Assembly (NCBI GenBank): GCA_010094045.1
Contig: ML986594.1
Location: forward strand, 381,228 to 445,227
Length of the DNA: 64,000 nucleotides
Source of the DNA: Lojkania enalia
Lineage: Eukaryota; Ascomycota; Dothideomycetes; Pleosporales
Reading direction: 5' to 3'
Within the stretch, counting starts at the first letter, position 1; the number at the start of each line of letters is the position of its first letter. Below, piece by piece: positions 1 to 12,262 of this stretch. The notes beneath the pieces were generated by a model, which saw only the letters and a program-made list of their open reading frames with translations, ran no database searches and was not told the origin of the DNA. Position numbers and translations under genes: made by a program.

Positions 1-3000
1 CAAGTTTGTGGTAGCGAGGTATTCTTCTTGTAGAGTGGTGTAAGCTATTCTTTATAGCTTGCATTAGTCCAATAGCTATGGTTTCAGAAGTCGAAGGAAG
101 AGAGTACGGAGCCTATTGTATGAAGCTGAATTACCGACCTTTAGTCCTTGACGACTGTTCTTGGCCTCAGGTGCAGCAGTGTGCATAAAATCTTCGATAT
201 GGTCTCAATTGCAAAGATAACTATTTCGATCTACCCCGCTTCAAACGCGGAGCTGTAGAAATATCATCCGGCAGTGCAGCAAGGAAATCTCTCCCATGTG
301 GCCAATAGATGTCGACGGCAACCGCAATGGCACATGAACTGCACTAAGAGTGGGTCAAAAGAAAATGTCTTTTCCTGCAAACTACGAATTACGACATTGC
401 TGTGAACTAGGCGATTTATAAAGTGATAGGCGCTTGGTGAGCCGGAATGAAGTGCCACGATGGAAAGCTGGGAAAAAGTGGAAGCCTGAAAGTCTTCTGT
501 TCCTGGCAAAGCCTGGAAGAATAATTGACGCCAGAGCCTTGTCAATAAGCCGGCAGGACTGTCGCGCCCACTGAATTGGAAGTGAGACCTGCCCCTGCCA
601 TAGCCCGAAGACTAAATTCAGAACGGTATGGAGCTACGGAGGATGTTGGTGATGGCCGCCTGCGCTTGCACTGAAGGAGACGGGACGAAATAGTAGATCT
701 ATAATCCTATCAGCACTTGATAAAGAAACAGGCAATCTTCAGTGTAGACGAAAACGAAGCGGCGTTAGGGCTTCCTGTGTGATCAATTGCATGTCTAGGT
801 ATCCTAGTGCTGATCTCCGAGTTGATATCGGCACCAGATGGGGAAGATGTGGCGCGCGGATTGTGGACACAAGCTACAACTACCCTCTGCTTCGAGAGCA
901 TGGCTCGGCTACCATCTGATCAAGTAGACCTTTGGCCTTATTGATGAAAGGATGGCGGTCAAAGAATGATGATGCTGGATTGCCGCTTCAGGATCAGTTC
1001 TCATGAAGTTCGCCAAGTAACTCCAAGCTAGGTACATGGGTAATGCCTCGCTGCTGCATTTCACACCGCACATTGGACGGATGAGGCGCGGACACGATGG
1101 ATCTGCCGAAGTCTGTAAAACCTGCCTCGGTGAAGAATTATAAGCCCTCTATGATACGGATTGCAGGAACGACCATGCAGCGGTAATGAAGCGATGAATA
1201 TCACCATTTCTTCGCAGGGGCGTTGATTCAGGAAAGCGGGCATTGCCCTGCTCAATTCTACAACTATAGGTAAGGAGCATTATTATGAAGATGGTTTGTT
1301 GTGAGCTGATAGCCCGGCTCGATAGTAGCGGAAGACTGTGAGGGCCGACGGGAGGAAGCCTTTTGGATAGCTCAGTAGGTAGTCAATGGCTGCAGGGATG
1401 CAGCACAGGCCACTCACTGTTGCGGCGAGTATTAACTCATACGTCTTAGGAGAAATGAGGTTAGACACGATGAGCGATAGGTAGGTGCAGCACTGGAGAC
1501 CCACCGCCCCGATCGAGTCTTTAGATATCAGGCGTGGGTCATCGTACGATGCGGAGTACGTAAGTGTTGGTGTCAGTCCGGCGCGTCTTCGGTCGAGGCA
1601 GGGCAGAGCAGGGCAGAGTAGAGCAGAGCAAAGCAGAGCAGAGCAAAGCAGAGCAGAGCAGTTGTAGCAGATCTTGGAGCGAGAGTATCAACGTTCACGG
1701 GAAGATTTCTATTATGTATTGTGCGACCGGACCATGCTTTGCCCTTGAGTAGTGATCTTCACGTGTTTCATATGCCCCGCAATGTTGGTGAGAACTGGAG
1801 TTGGGCCTGACGGGACTCGGCCACGCTTCGCGTGCCGAATGCAGGTGGTGGCTAGGTGCCTCGCCGGACCCGTCAACGATGCTCTATCAAGGATAACGGG
1901 CTGCAGCTTCATCACCTTTGCACCGAGGAGTCGCCTTGGCAAATCATCAGGAGGGTGGGAGGCTTCCGCTCGCCTCAAATTTGGCTGGGAACTGTCACTG
2001 GCGATGAAACACAGCCCATACTTTTGTTGGACGGCCTGACTCGACCCGAGCGCATGAAAAGCGTGCGATCGTATCAACGCGCTGAGCGGCTGGGCGTTTC
2101 GACATGTATTTTTATACATCAAACTCTGTCCAAGGCCTAAGGGAACTCAAAGCAGGGGGGGCAGCTGGTGAGATTGATGTGAGCGGCCGTCTAGATGCTG
2201 CAGTCACGATGCTGGGTCGTGCCGCTGCAGCAACTGCTGCAAGCTCCACCTGGGCACACTCAACTCACACGGAGGCCTAGCGCCGCTCCTTGCCTGATAT
2301 CCCCACCGTGGTGAGGATGGGATGTTCACTTTACAGCGAACGTGCGTGCCAAACGGGAAGCCTTCCGGTGGCTTCAACACTGGCAAGAGGACGGCCCGTG
2401 GGAGTAGGCGGCGGCGGAGAAGGAGTGAAGTTGGTGAAGAAAAACGAAAGAATGTGTGCCGAAGCCTCAGCAGGAAAAAAAGTTTCCGCGCGGCACAGGC
2501 TCCTCTGCGCGCCGGCTTGGGTTGCTCGAAGGGCAGGGAGACCGTGTAGGGAGGGAGACTGTGCGCTGCTACGGAGGACGTGCCTGATGCGAGCATGTCT
2601 AGGGCACACGCGCGTGGGCAGGTCTTAACGCGCTCCAGGACGGGTCAGGAGCACATCGTCCAGCCCTCGCCCGCCCCAGTCCGTTCCGAGCGTAGACAGT
2701 CGCGCTAGACGTCGTGCCGTCGTCGCCCCTGAAGGCGCCGGGGACGTGGACCGCTGCTGGCTGTTACCGAAGCAGAATACCCTTTTGGTCCGCGACACAC
2801 CATCACCGCTCACCTTCGCCCACAATATCTTTTTTTCCGACTCCTCACCACGTCGCCTTTTCACCCTCGCGCGCCGCCGCAATCCCCTCGCTGGATGAAG
2901 CGGTTAATCTCCCGCGCGGATATTCTTCGGAGCGCATGACAGGCCGGATCAGCTTAATCTGCCCCATTTATCCTCTGCCTCCGACTACACGCACACAACG

Positions 3001-3075
3001 CACCCAAGACGACCGCCGCCGACTTCTGCGCACAACTCGCTCCCCGAGTAACGGCACAGCCGCGTGCCGGCAGTA
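1..3075. other. Gene-poor region and kinesin 5' region
   Basis: I see no gene I can name here. Minus-strand stretches near 264-545 and 700-1500 look mildly protein-like, but they are interrupted by stops and frame changes and match no family I recognise. They could be a decayed or heavily spliced gene. From about 2150 the DNA becomes GC-rich, as expected for the promoter and 5' UTR of the kinesin gene starting at 3076. A short GAGCA-type tandem repeat lies at 1596-1660. Confidence 0.5.
1596..1660. repeat. GAGCA/AAGCA pentanucleotide tandem repeat
   Basis: About thirteen imperfect 5-bp units (GAGCA, AAGCA, GGGCA, GAGTA) run head to tail. The repeat is open in two forward frames but lies in no recognisable gene, so I treat it as a noncoding minisatellite. 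Confidence 0.85.
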
Positions 3076-6000
3076 ATGGCTTCACCCCCAGGGTCGCCTG
3101 CTGGCGCCATTCAGCGGCCGATGAGCGCCATGATCCGCCCAAACCGCAGCTCGAGCAGAATGAGCATGTCTAGCAAATATGGCGGTGGTTCTCGTGCCTC
3201 GGACGAGGACTCCAAGACAGCCGTCAAAGTTGGTACGTTTTTTCCCGCGCACAAGCCTGCAATCTCCGTCTCTAACCACCGCGCAATGCAGCTGTCCGGG
3301 TCCGCCCTCCGCTGAAGCCTGGAGATCCCGGCTTCGACCTCGTCCCGCAGCGTTTCCGTGGTTCCACGTGCCAGGTCACGTCGCCGTCGAGTCTAGCCGT
3401 CGATGCATCTGGAGGCAGGAAACTGTTCGTGTTCGATCGCGTCTTTGGCGAAGATATAGACCAGGACGGCGTCTTTGAATACGTGTTAGACAGTGTGAAC
3501 TCCTTCGTTCAAGGCTATAATGTCTCTATTCTCGCGTATGGCCAGTCTGGTGCGGGAAAGTCGTACACAATGGGTACTACGGGCCCGCGAGAGCAGGGTG
3601 ATTCGAACATCATGGGTATGTAGGCTTTCGCGGGAAAACTGGTGTCGCATCAAGAACTCTCTAGAAAACAAGCTAACCCTAGATGGCAGGCATAATACCT
3701 CGCGCAGCGTCAACTCTGTTCGAAAAGCTCGAAGGTTCTAGCGGCCGAACTAACTCCGGCATTCGCGCCCCGTCTCGAATCTCTGGTATTGGCATGCAAA
3801 GCTTTGCTACCAGTAAAGCATCTGCGAACAAAAATTGGCAGCTTAAAGCAACATATGTTGAGGTATGTATGACTGATAGTTTGCCGCCCAATGCTCGACT
3901 GACAGTGTTAGATCTACAACGAGCAGCTCCGAGATCTGCTCTTGCCCGAGACCACCCCGCAGCACGAGAGGCCGCCAGTGAATATACGCGAAGACCAGAA
4001 AGGCCGCATTCTACTCACGGGTCTCACGCAAATGTCTATAAACTCGATTGAGGATCTCTTACACGCGCTGAATTTTGGATCTGCCATTCGCCAGACGGAC
4101 GCTACGGCTGTCAATGCCAAATCTTCCCGCTCTCATGCCGTGTTCAGTCTTAACTTGGTGCAAAAGAAGAGCTCCGCAGCGCCACTCACGAATCGTGAAA
4201 AGCGCATGTCAGTCCCCATCGAGGCCATGTCAGGCGGAAGCGAGAGTTGGGTTACGGTTGACAGCAAGCTACACTTTGTGGATTTGGCAGGTAGTGAAAG
4301 ATTAAAGAATACACAGGCACAAGGGGAAAGAGCAAAAGAAGGCATATCAATCAATGCCGGCCTCGCCAGCTTAGGAAAGGTCATCTCCCAGCTCTCTTCC
4401 CGCTCGCATGGCTCGTATGTATCCTACCGAGACTCCAAACTCACCCGACTTCTCCAGGACTCACTTGGAGGTAACGCCATTACCTACATGATTGCATGTG
4501 TCAACCCCGCGGAATTCCATTTGAGCGAAACACTGAACACGGTGCAGTATGCACAACGCGCGCGTGCTATCCAAATCAAACCCCAAATCCAGCAGGTTTC
4601 GGACGATAGCGACCAGCGAGCAGTGATCGAGAGGCTACGCGCGGAGGTGCAATTTTTGCGGGATCAAATTAGGCTGTCGGAGAGAGCTGAGAGGAAAAAG
4701 GCAAGTCCTCAGGAGCGATCGGAACGACGGGAGGACCGTGAGCTCGAGCTACAGAATCAAGTTCTTGATATTCAAGAAAATTACAGTGCCCTCAGCGCTC
4801 GGCATGCTAAACTGATATCCGAAATTACCAAAGCTCGCGATCATGAATCAGTGGACACACCTGTTCTTAAAGACGCTATCGGCGATTCTGCCCTAGAACG
4901 GCTGAAGCGATCCAATTCGTTTGCGGAAGCAGTCGAATCTGTGGTACTTGAATATGAAAAGACTATCCAAACCCTAGAATCTTCTCTGTCGAACACCCGC
5001 TCTTCTCTTTCGGTTAATGAGAGCGAATTACTCGAGAAAGAAACACGGATCGCGTTTCTTGAAAGCTCCAACCAACAGCTGCAGGCCCGCATTCAAAAGG
5101 CTATGGATCGTGAAGTGAGCAACGAGCAATACGTAAGATCACTTGAGTCGCAGATTGACAGTTCCACATCTGGCATTGAGAAGAATGACACCACTATTTC
5201 AGATTTGCGAGAGAAATTGCAGAAGGCTCGAGAGAATGAATCCAGCAATGAGGACTATATCTCTACCCTTGAAGAACGCCTTGCAGAAAATGAGCAAGAA
5301 GTCGAACTCATGCAACGAGAAATTGAGCGCTTAAAGCACGTAGTTGAACGCCAACGAAGCATTGGAAAACTCGACAATCTTCTTTACGAGCTTGACAGCA
5401 TTCGGGATGCCAAAACCGAGGATCCACTTGTTAATGGTCATTCAAAGAAGAATAGCGATCTATTCTCAGAGAAGCGATCGTCTGGTGGTAGTAGTAGGCA
5501 ATTTAACACCAATGTTGACGCGATCGCGGAAGAAGATGACGCTGAGCGGCCGTCGACTGCGGGTGCTGAGCAACCTACTAGTTCGAACAGCGTTGATGAG
5601 CGCGAAGCAACGAACGAATCTACCGAACAGACTGCATTGCCAGCTAAAGACTCCGCGCTGGAAGAGGCTATGGACGTGCCGCAGAGCCCGGCCCAGTCAA
5701 AATATGTCCACGACAAGCTGGAGGCTGTTACTGAGGAGCTTTTCGATCTTCGAGTGGAACACGAGAATACTGTCCAAGAATACGGGAGGCTCTCCAACAA
5801 GTACCAGGAAGCGTTACGAACATTAGCGGCGCTTCAAGATGCTGTAGACGAAGCTCGTCATTCGTCTACACGGCCGACTTCTTTTTTAGGGGACGCGGGG
5901 GTGAATGGACTCAACCGAGGAGAAGATGGACAGCCATCATCCTCGCGTACTCTGTCATCGGAACTGTCCTTGGCGGAACAATCTACAACTACTTCCAACC

Positions 6001-8479
6001 CGGACGAGGAGAACGATACGGCAACCGAGAACTCTGATGCTGAAACAACTCAGCAAAAGTTCGACTCGGCTGAAGATCGCCCTCGTATTCAGGATGGATT
6101 GACCTTGACTCAAGAATTGGAGGCATTAAAGAGGCTGAACGAGGAGAAGGAAGAGCGGATGGCAAAGTTGAATAAGAGCTACGCAGATTTACACGAACAG
6201 CACCAAGAAACTCTCGACTATGTGGAAGAGTTGAAATCAGAGGTTGCAAAGGCGCAAATGGCGCGTCCTAGCTCCCCTACTACTCCTATCATACGACGAA
6301 AGTCGAGTCAGAACGTGCTGGCCAATGATCGCTCTAACCGTGCGTTCGCCTCGCTTCGTAATTTGGCATTGGAGAACTTTGAGGAACAGCCAGATACCAT
6401 TCAGAATTTCGAGCTCAATCTGAATGCTATCATGACGGAGTTACACATGCGTTCTGAACGGGTGCAGGCTCTAGAGTCAGAGATTGCATCTGTTCGAAAG
6501 GAAATGGAAGGCAAGATGACTCTCATTACTGGCCTCACGAAGGAGAGGTCGAGTATGAAGGCCTCGCCACTTGACATCTCGATTGTGGCTTCTATGCAAG
6601 ACCAAATTAAGCTAGGCGAGGAGCAGTTGCAGGAACTCAAGAAATCTCATGCTCAGCGGGAGCAGGAGCTTGAAGAACAAATTGCGAGCTTGAAGGCCCT
6701 ACAAACTCCTGTCTTCCCAGAGGAGCCCATCTCTCCTCACCAGATGGCACCTCCAGTCACGAGGTCGATCGATGAAGATGTTGAGAGTATTCCTTCTCAG
6801 CAGAATGAAATCACCAAACTCCAGCAAGAAGTAGCTGAGTGGCAGTCAAAGCACTTGGAGGCAATTGAGGCTACGAAGGCCTCAGAAAAGCAACATAGAG
6901 AGACTGTCAAAGAGCTTGAGTCTGCCATCAAGAAGTTGAAGGCCGAACATGCCTCACGAATCACTGAGTTGGAGCAATCTAAGAATGCGGATGCCGACGC
7001 TGAGCTTGAACGAGAGAGGTCGAAACATGCTGAACTTGTTTCTGCTTTACAGTCACAAGTTGATCATCACAAAGCTACAGCCATCCAAAATGCATCCCGT
7101 CTGGCCGAATTGGAAGATTCGCATGCCAACATTTTAAAACAACTTGAGGGCGATGCGGAAGCCAGAAAGCTTACAGAGAAGGAGCTTGAGACTCACCGGT
7201 CGCTTATCTCAAACTTAGAGAAGCAGATCGAGGAGCACAAGGCGGCTGTTGAGATTCATCAACAAGGACTAGACTCGCTTAAACAGACTCATACGTCTGA
7301 GCTAGAGAAAATCACCGCCGAACTTGCTTCTCATCAGAGCTCGGCGCAAGTGCTTCAGGCCGACCTAGCCCAGGCAAAAGCGGACATGGAAAATCTCTTG
7401 GCGGGCGTCTCCACGGCTTTAAATGAAGAAACAGACCTAACGAGAGTTCAATCGCAGATTGGGTCTTTGGTCGAGGAGAGGAAGACTCTGGTTGTCAAGT
7501 TGGATCAAGCGATCAAGGACCTCGGCCAAGCTAGGTCTGAACTCTTAAACTCTACTAATTCAATTACAACGCTCAAGTCTACCGTCAAGGAGCTCGAAGT
7601 CATCAACGCCGAAACTCTGAAGGAGCTGGAGAGAGTTAGTGACAAGGAGCGGAAGAGCTCGCGGCTTGTTCAAGAGCTCGAGGACCAGCTCAGCCAGAAT
7701 TATGATCAACACGAGGCAGCTACCAACCGTCTTTCAGCCCTCCAAACTGAACGGAGTCGCGAACTGCAGGATGCCATTCACCGCAAAGATGAGTTGGAAA
7801 GAGAGGTTGAGGAATCCCGTGTGAAGATTGCTCTCTTGGAGGTAAGTTTATGAATCTTTCCACGTAATAGGCCCTCGGACTAATTTTCCAGTCGCAACTC
7901 GCCGATGCAAAGCGGAACTCGAATCGTGATTCAATTGATCCCAGGGAAACTCTGCAAAGGTCTAATTCTAATAACTCGAATCTCCGGAAGAGCACTTCGC
8001 ACACATCCCTCCCATCTCCTCCACCAGCTATTCCCCTTCCCCCACTTCCTGGAAGTCCACCGCCGACTCAGACCAATGCACCTTCGCCACCTACTTCACG
8101 TCATCAAAGCAAGGATATCGCGCAGGCACAGCTAGTTGAGGATCAGGAGGCTCGCATTCGCACCATCGAGAAACATCTGTTCGCCGAGAAGCAGCTCACT
8201 GCCACACTCGAGGATGCTTTGACTGACCTCGAGGCATCTAGCCAGAAGACCAAGACTGACCTAGAAAATTGGAAGAAGAAATGTAACAGTCTCGAAGAAG
8301 AACTAACAGTGATGAGGAAGGAGCGCAGCGCAGCGCGACACTCGCTTCAAGCTGTCGAAGAAGAGCGTAATGCACGGTTGCGCGTTGAAGCCGAGCGAGC
8401 AAACCTCGAAGCCCGCATGGCAGCTCTGAACAACAGCAATAAAAAGAAGAAGAACAAGAGCACCCTCAACTGCTTCTAA
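3076..8479 (+). CDS. Kinesin motor protein, kinesin-4-like, 1723 aa
   Basis: ATP-driven microtubule motor. Five exons: 3076-3232, 3292-3615, 3690-3862, 3912-7841 and 7892-8479, all with GT-AG introns of 49-74 nt. The motor spans about residues 48-440. It begins with KVAVRVRPPLKP, carries the P-loop GQSGAGKS (about 136-143), switch I NAKSSRSH (286-293) and switch II DLAGSE (342-347). The P-loop has serines where most kinesins have GQTGSGKT, a common variant. The remaining ~1280 residues are mostly coiled coil rich in E, K, Q and L, interrupted by acidic/serine linkers and a proline-rich patch near the C-terminus (SLPSPPPAIPLPPLPGSPPP). An N-terminal motor followed by a long coiled-coil stalk fits the kinesin-4/KIF21 group. 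The exact subfamily is inferred. The start is the first ATG giving an S/R-rich extension before the motor. Confidence 0.92.
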
Positions 8480-9293
8480 ATTCTTGGGTCGACATGTTCC
8501 CTACCTTCATGTATACATTACACATCCTTTGATCTGTGTTTTGGATTTCTTTTTTTTTTTTTTTTTTCTCCGGCGCTCAGGAAACGTTACATACCCCTAT
8601 ACACCTTGCCGATTTTGCCTGTTTTCGATGCCTGTCTTTTTATTTTTTCGAGATGTGTTTATGTTAACAGGACGAAATTTTGCAATGGGCCCCTAGGATT
8701 ATCTCATTTGAGGCTTACGTACGTGTGGGCGGCAGGACGTATATGAAGGCATGCTGGAAGGGTTTTATACCACAATATTTTTTTTTTCGACCTTTGGTTT
8801 TGGTATTTGGCAATGAGATGTGCTAAATTACCTACTATCTATATATTCGTTCGCTTCTGAGCTATATTTTGTTCGGTATGATTTTGTTGGGTTTAATGGT
8901 GACCTTGTGAAAAGCGTACGAGGGTGAGGCTCAATCGCTTGGGATCATGGCTTTTTTTCTACAGTCACGTTTGGTTGTTTAAGGGGGGGCAAGAGCATGG
9001 CGAGCGGCATGGCATTAGCGCCTTTTTGGCTTGAGCATGGAGGGGAAGTGGGCGATGTGCCTTTCCCTTTCTTTTTTCTTTTTTCTTTTTTTTTTTTTTA
9101 AATCGCGGGGGTAGGGTTGGGTGGTGAATATGAGGTAGCGGGAAATAGTGAGAAATTTTCATACCCCCTTTTCGGCTGTTTAAAATAAAATGCTCCTTGT
9201 TTCGTTTGTTGGTTGTTGGTCTGGTTGTGGTGCGGGTGGGTCACGTGTGTGCGCAGTGATTACAGATACTAAAATTCATGTGATGAAGACAAA
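8480..9293. other. Kinesin 3' region with T-rich tracts
   Basis: No gene is seen. Poly-T runs occur at about 8551-8568 and 9066-9100, and the DNA is AT-rich, as expected for a 3' UTR and downstream spacer. It ends at the TA dinucleotide where the transposon inserted. Confidence 0.6.
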
Positions 9294-9295
9294 TA

Positions 9296-9338
9296 ATGTT
9301 TGTGGCAAACGAGCTGCGCACTTCATCAACATTTCGCG
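9296..9338 (+). repeat. 5' terminal inverted repeat of the transposon
   Basis: It matches the reverse complement of 11069-11110 at about 34 of 42 positions, including a perfect 15-base core AAACGAGCTGCGCAC followed, after one mismatch, by TCATCAAC. It starts immediately after the flanking TA. Confidence 0.9.
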
Positions 9339-9358
9339 ACGCGTCACCTAGTAACACA

Positions 9359-11005
9359 ATGGCTCCACCAACTACTACTCAATTACCCTACGATGAAGCA
9401 AATATGGTCCTTGCTATCTCAGCTATCAATACTGGGCAAATCCGAAGCAATAGGCGCGCTGCAAAAACGTTTAACGTTCCTGAAAGCACGCTCCGAAACC
9501 GACGCGCTGGAATCCCTTCACGAGGCGATTGCAGGGCCAATTCAAAGAAGCTTACAGAGCTTGAAGAGGAGGCGATTACTAGCCATATACTGAACCTAGA
9601 TTCACACGGATTTGCGCCTACCCTAGGTGCTGTACAAGATATGGCAAATACCCTACTTGCTGAGCGTCAGGCTGGCAAGGTTGGTCAGAGTTGGCCTAGG
9701 AACTTTGTCAATCGAACAGACCGCCTCACAACACGATTTAATCGAGTCTACGATAGGCAGAGAACTCTATATGAGGATCCCGGGGCTATTATGAACTGGT
9801 TTGAGGATGTAGCACGTACCAAAGCTACGTACAATATACTAGATGAGGATACCTACAACTTTGATGAGGCTGGCTTCATAATGGGCAAGATATCATCGCA
9901 GCTAGTCGTTACTGGCCTAGAGATGCGTGGTAGGCCAAAAGCGATCCAGCCAGACAATCGCGAGTGGGCGACAGTAATCCAGGGAATCAACGCTGCTGGA
10001 TGGGCAATCCCGCCCTTCATCATCTTTGCTGGTAAATACCACCTTTCTACCTGGTACCAGAAGGATATACCACGCGACTGGGCTATCGCAGTTAGCGATA
10101 ATGGCTGGACTACCAACGAGCTAGGAGTTGCCTGGCTAAATCACTTTATTGCGCATACAAAGGATCGTCGAGTAGGCGCGTGGCAGCTGCTAGTTATCGA
10201 CGGCCACGAGAGCTATAACTCGGTTGAATTCCAGGAGCTCTGTAAGGAGAATAAAATCTACACTCTCCGTATACCGCCTCATTTATCACACCTCCTACAG
10301 CCGCTTGACGTTGGCTGCTTCTCGCTATTAAGGCGCGCGTACGGAGATCAGATTAGTAGCCTCGCACGCAGCCACATCAACCATATTACGAAGCTTGAGT
10401 TCCTGCCAGCCTTCTACGCAGCGTACAAGCAGGCGATTACAGAGGCTAATATCTGCGCTAGCTTTCGCGGCGTTGGCCTAGTTCCACATAATCCAGAGAG
10501 AGTGATCTCAGAGCTCAGCGTAAAACCTCATACGCCGCCACCAGCAGCCCTACCAGAGGCTCTATGGGAGGCTCAAACACCAAGCAACGCTCGTGAACTA
10601 CAGACTCAAACAACACTAATTCACAATCAAACTCGAAGGCATAAGAGCTCTTTATCCGCTTCAATAATTACAACAATTAATCAGCTTAAGAAAGGAGCTG
10701 AAGAAATGCTACATGCAGCAGCGTTGCTTAAGGATCGCGTCTTTGCTCTTAAGAAGGCAAATGAGATAGCTACAAAGCGTAAACAACGCAAAAAGAAGCG
10801 AATCCAGAAGCGAGGCACTCTAAAAAAGGGAGAGGGAGAGGGGATTATTGGTCAAAAGGAGGTTGAAGCGCAGATAGAGAGCGAAAGGTATCAAGCTGCA
10901 GCGAGCCCAGGCGTAAGCAGGCAAGCCCTCGCGCGCTGTACGAGCTGCAGGGAGCATGGGCACAACTCACGTACGTGTAAGAAACGTACTGTAGATACTG
11001 CTTAA
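9359..11005 (+). CDS. Pogo/Fot1-type DDE transposase, 548 aa
   Basis: Catalyses cut-and-paste transposition of the surrounding element. The N-terminal ~60 residues form a psq-type helix-turn-helix ([20 protein letters not shown]), followed by a CENP-B-like DNA-binding region. The DDE_1 catalytic core has the first Asp in YNFDEAGF, the second in [10 protein letters not shown] and the third in [10 protein letters not shown], so all three acidic residues are present. A basic, lysine-rich stretch and a C-terminal zinc knuckle ([14 protein letters not shown]) finish the protein, a layout common in fungal pogo elements. An upstream in-frame ATG at 9296 is literally the first base of the inverted repeat. 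I prefer the ATG at 9359 ([15 protein letters not shown]), which gives the usual family N-terminus. No stop or frameshift is seen. Confidence 0.92.
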   Translation: MAPPTTTQLPYDEANMVLAISAINTGQIRSNRRAAKTFNVPESTLRNRRAGIPSRGDCRANSKKLTELEEEAITSHILNLDSHGFAPTLGAVQDMANTLLAERQAGKVGQSWPRNFVNRTDRLTTRFNRVYDRQRTLYEDPGAIMNWFEDVARTKATYNILDEDTYNFDEAGFIMGKISSQLVVTGLEMRGRPKAIQPDNREWATVIQGINAAGWAIPPFIIFAGKYHLSTWYQKDIPRDWAIAVSDNGWTTNELGVAWLNHFIAHTKDRRVGAWQLLVIDGHESYNSVEFQELCKENKIYTLRIPPHLSHLLQPLDVGCFSLLRRAYGDQISSLARSHINHITKLEFLPAFYAAYKQAITEANICASFRGVGLVPHNPERVISELSVKPHTPPPAALPEALWEAQTPSNARELQTQTTLIHNQTRRHKSSLSASIITTINQLKKGAEEMLHAAALLKDRVFALKKANEIATKRKQRKKKRIQKRGTLKKGEGEGIIGQKEVEAQIESERYQAAASPGVSRQALARCTSCREHGHNSRTCKKRTVDTA

Positions 11006-11068
11006 TCTAGGATAGCGATTATTTTGATAGTATTTTGATGCGTTGTTGACCTATGAGGCTGTAAAGGT

Positions 11069-11110
11069 GTGAAAAGTTGATGAGGTGCGCAGCTCGTTTC
11101 CCACATATGT
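11069..11110 (-). repeat. 3' terminal inverted repeat of the transposon
   Basis: Inverted partner of 9296-9338. It ends in CCACATATGT directly before the second TA target copy at 11111-11112. Confidence 0.9.
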
Positions 11111-11970
11111 TAGAATAACCTCTAGAACATCACTCAACTAATCCTTACAATTCCATCGTTCACACATTCCTCTCTCCTCTCCTCCTATTAACACCTTATG
11201 GAACAGAAAACAAGAATACTTGTATCCATTCATATTCTATCCACTTCCGCTATCTTTCCTCGCACTAAACATCTAGTATAATCCCACCTATGCAAGGCCC
11301 AACGTTCTAGGTTCCTGCGTAGCATATATCGTTAGTATAGGCAAATGGACATCCAGCTCAAAACCAATGCTTACCTCAGATGAATGAGTGAGACAGGATT
11401 CGCGGTCATGGCGACGTGGAGCCGGAATAAGTACATAGATAAAACAACGCTAGTAGTAAATAAAGACCCGGACCATGTTGTATATGCTTGGTGGAAGATA
11501 GGGCAATACCCTCCGTCCTTCTCTGGCATTTACAACAATGGTGCTATGAGATGGGATGAGGTGGCTGGCTGGCTGGCCGGCCGGCTGCGCGGAAATAGAC
11601 TGTATTTTATGTATTGCTTGTAGGAGATTCGGCCGTTGGCTACAGCGTGAACAAGCAGCCTCCGTGCAAGAAATCCTCACAAGCGTATGATAGATCCGAT
11701 GTTTCGAATAAGAGTGACACGAATGTGGCACAGGAAGCTTAGTTCTACCTCACGTCCCTTCCTCGCCCACTCTTAAGACCTACACCTCATAGCAATCAAA
11801 ACCACCAAGCCCGCATACTTTATCCCAAACATTAAAATAAACCAGCTACTAAGACGCCAATCCTCAACAAACCGTCTCCGAACCCAAATATCCCATCCAA
11901 CACACTGATACAGCCCCTCCTTCTATAAGACATATCATAAGGGAGCGTGGGTATCGTATTCAATCCAGGG

Positions 11971-11992
11971 AAAAAAAAAAAAAAAAAAAAAA
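11971..11992. repeat. Poly(A) tract of 22 bases
   Basis: Uninterrupted A run in a noncoding spacer. It could be a microsatellite or the scar of a retroposed sequence. No target duplication or gene relic is visible beside it. Confidence 0.8.
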
Positions 11993-12090
11993 GGGGCCTA
12001 CGAAGAGATTACCATAAGCCGGGTATCAAGATCCATCACAGACTCAGCGAACGAATGAAAGAATGTCTCGTACGCGCGTGTGTGCATATT

Positions 12091-12129
12091 CCATTCATTT
12101 CATTCCATTCCATCCCATTCCATCCCATC
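12091..12129. repeat. CATTC/CATCC pentanucleotide repeat
   Basis: About eight imperfect units of CATTC, CATTT and CATCC in tandem in the spacer downstream of the phosphatase gene. Noncoding. Confidence 0.7.
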
Positions 12130-12262
12130 AAAACTCCACCAAAAGAATGTCTCCACGCGACCAATATGCCCTCACCCCCCAAGGATTTAAAAGTATAAAA
12201 ATTGAAACTATCTTCCCGAAGTCGAGGGGAAAAAAAAAAAAACTCATCTCGTATAAAGAACC

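Larger units (their letters stand above)
9296..11110 (+). mobile_element. Fot1/Pot2-like pogo-family DNA transposon, 1815 bp
   Basis: The element is bounded by imperfect terminal inverted repeats of about 42 bp (9296-9338 and 11069-11110) sharing the core AAACGAGCTGCGCAC. It is flanked on both sides by TA (9294-9295 and 11111-11112), the target duplication made by Tc1/mariner/pogo elements. It carries one uninterrupted transposase gene. Intact ends plus an intact ORF imply a fairly recent, possibly still mobile, insertion between the kinesin and phosphatase genes. Confidence 0.93.
11113..12262. other. Intergenic spacer after the transposon
   Basis: I recognise no gene. Short low-complexity features occur: TGGCTGGC/GGCC-type repeats near 11563-11587, a run of 22 A at 11971-11992, and CATTC/CATCC pentamers at about 12091-12129. 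The right part is the 3' flank of the minus-strand phosphatase gene. Confidence 0.5.
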
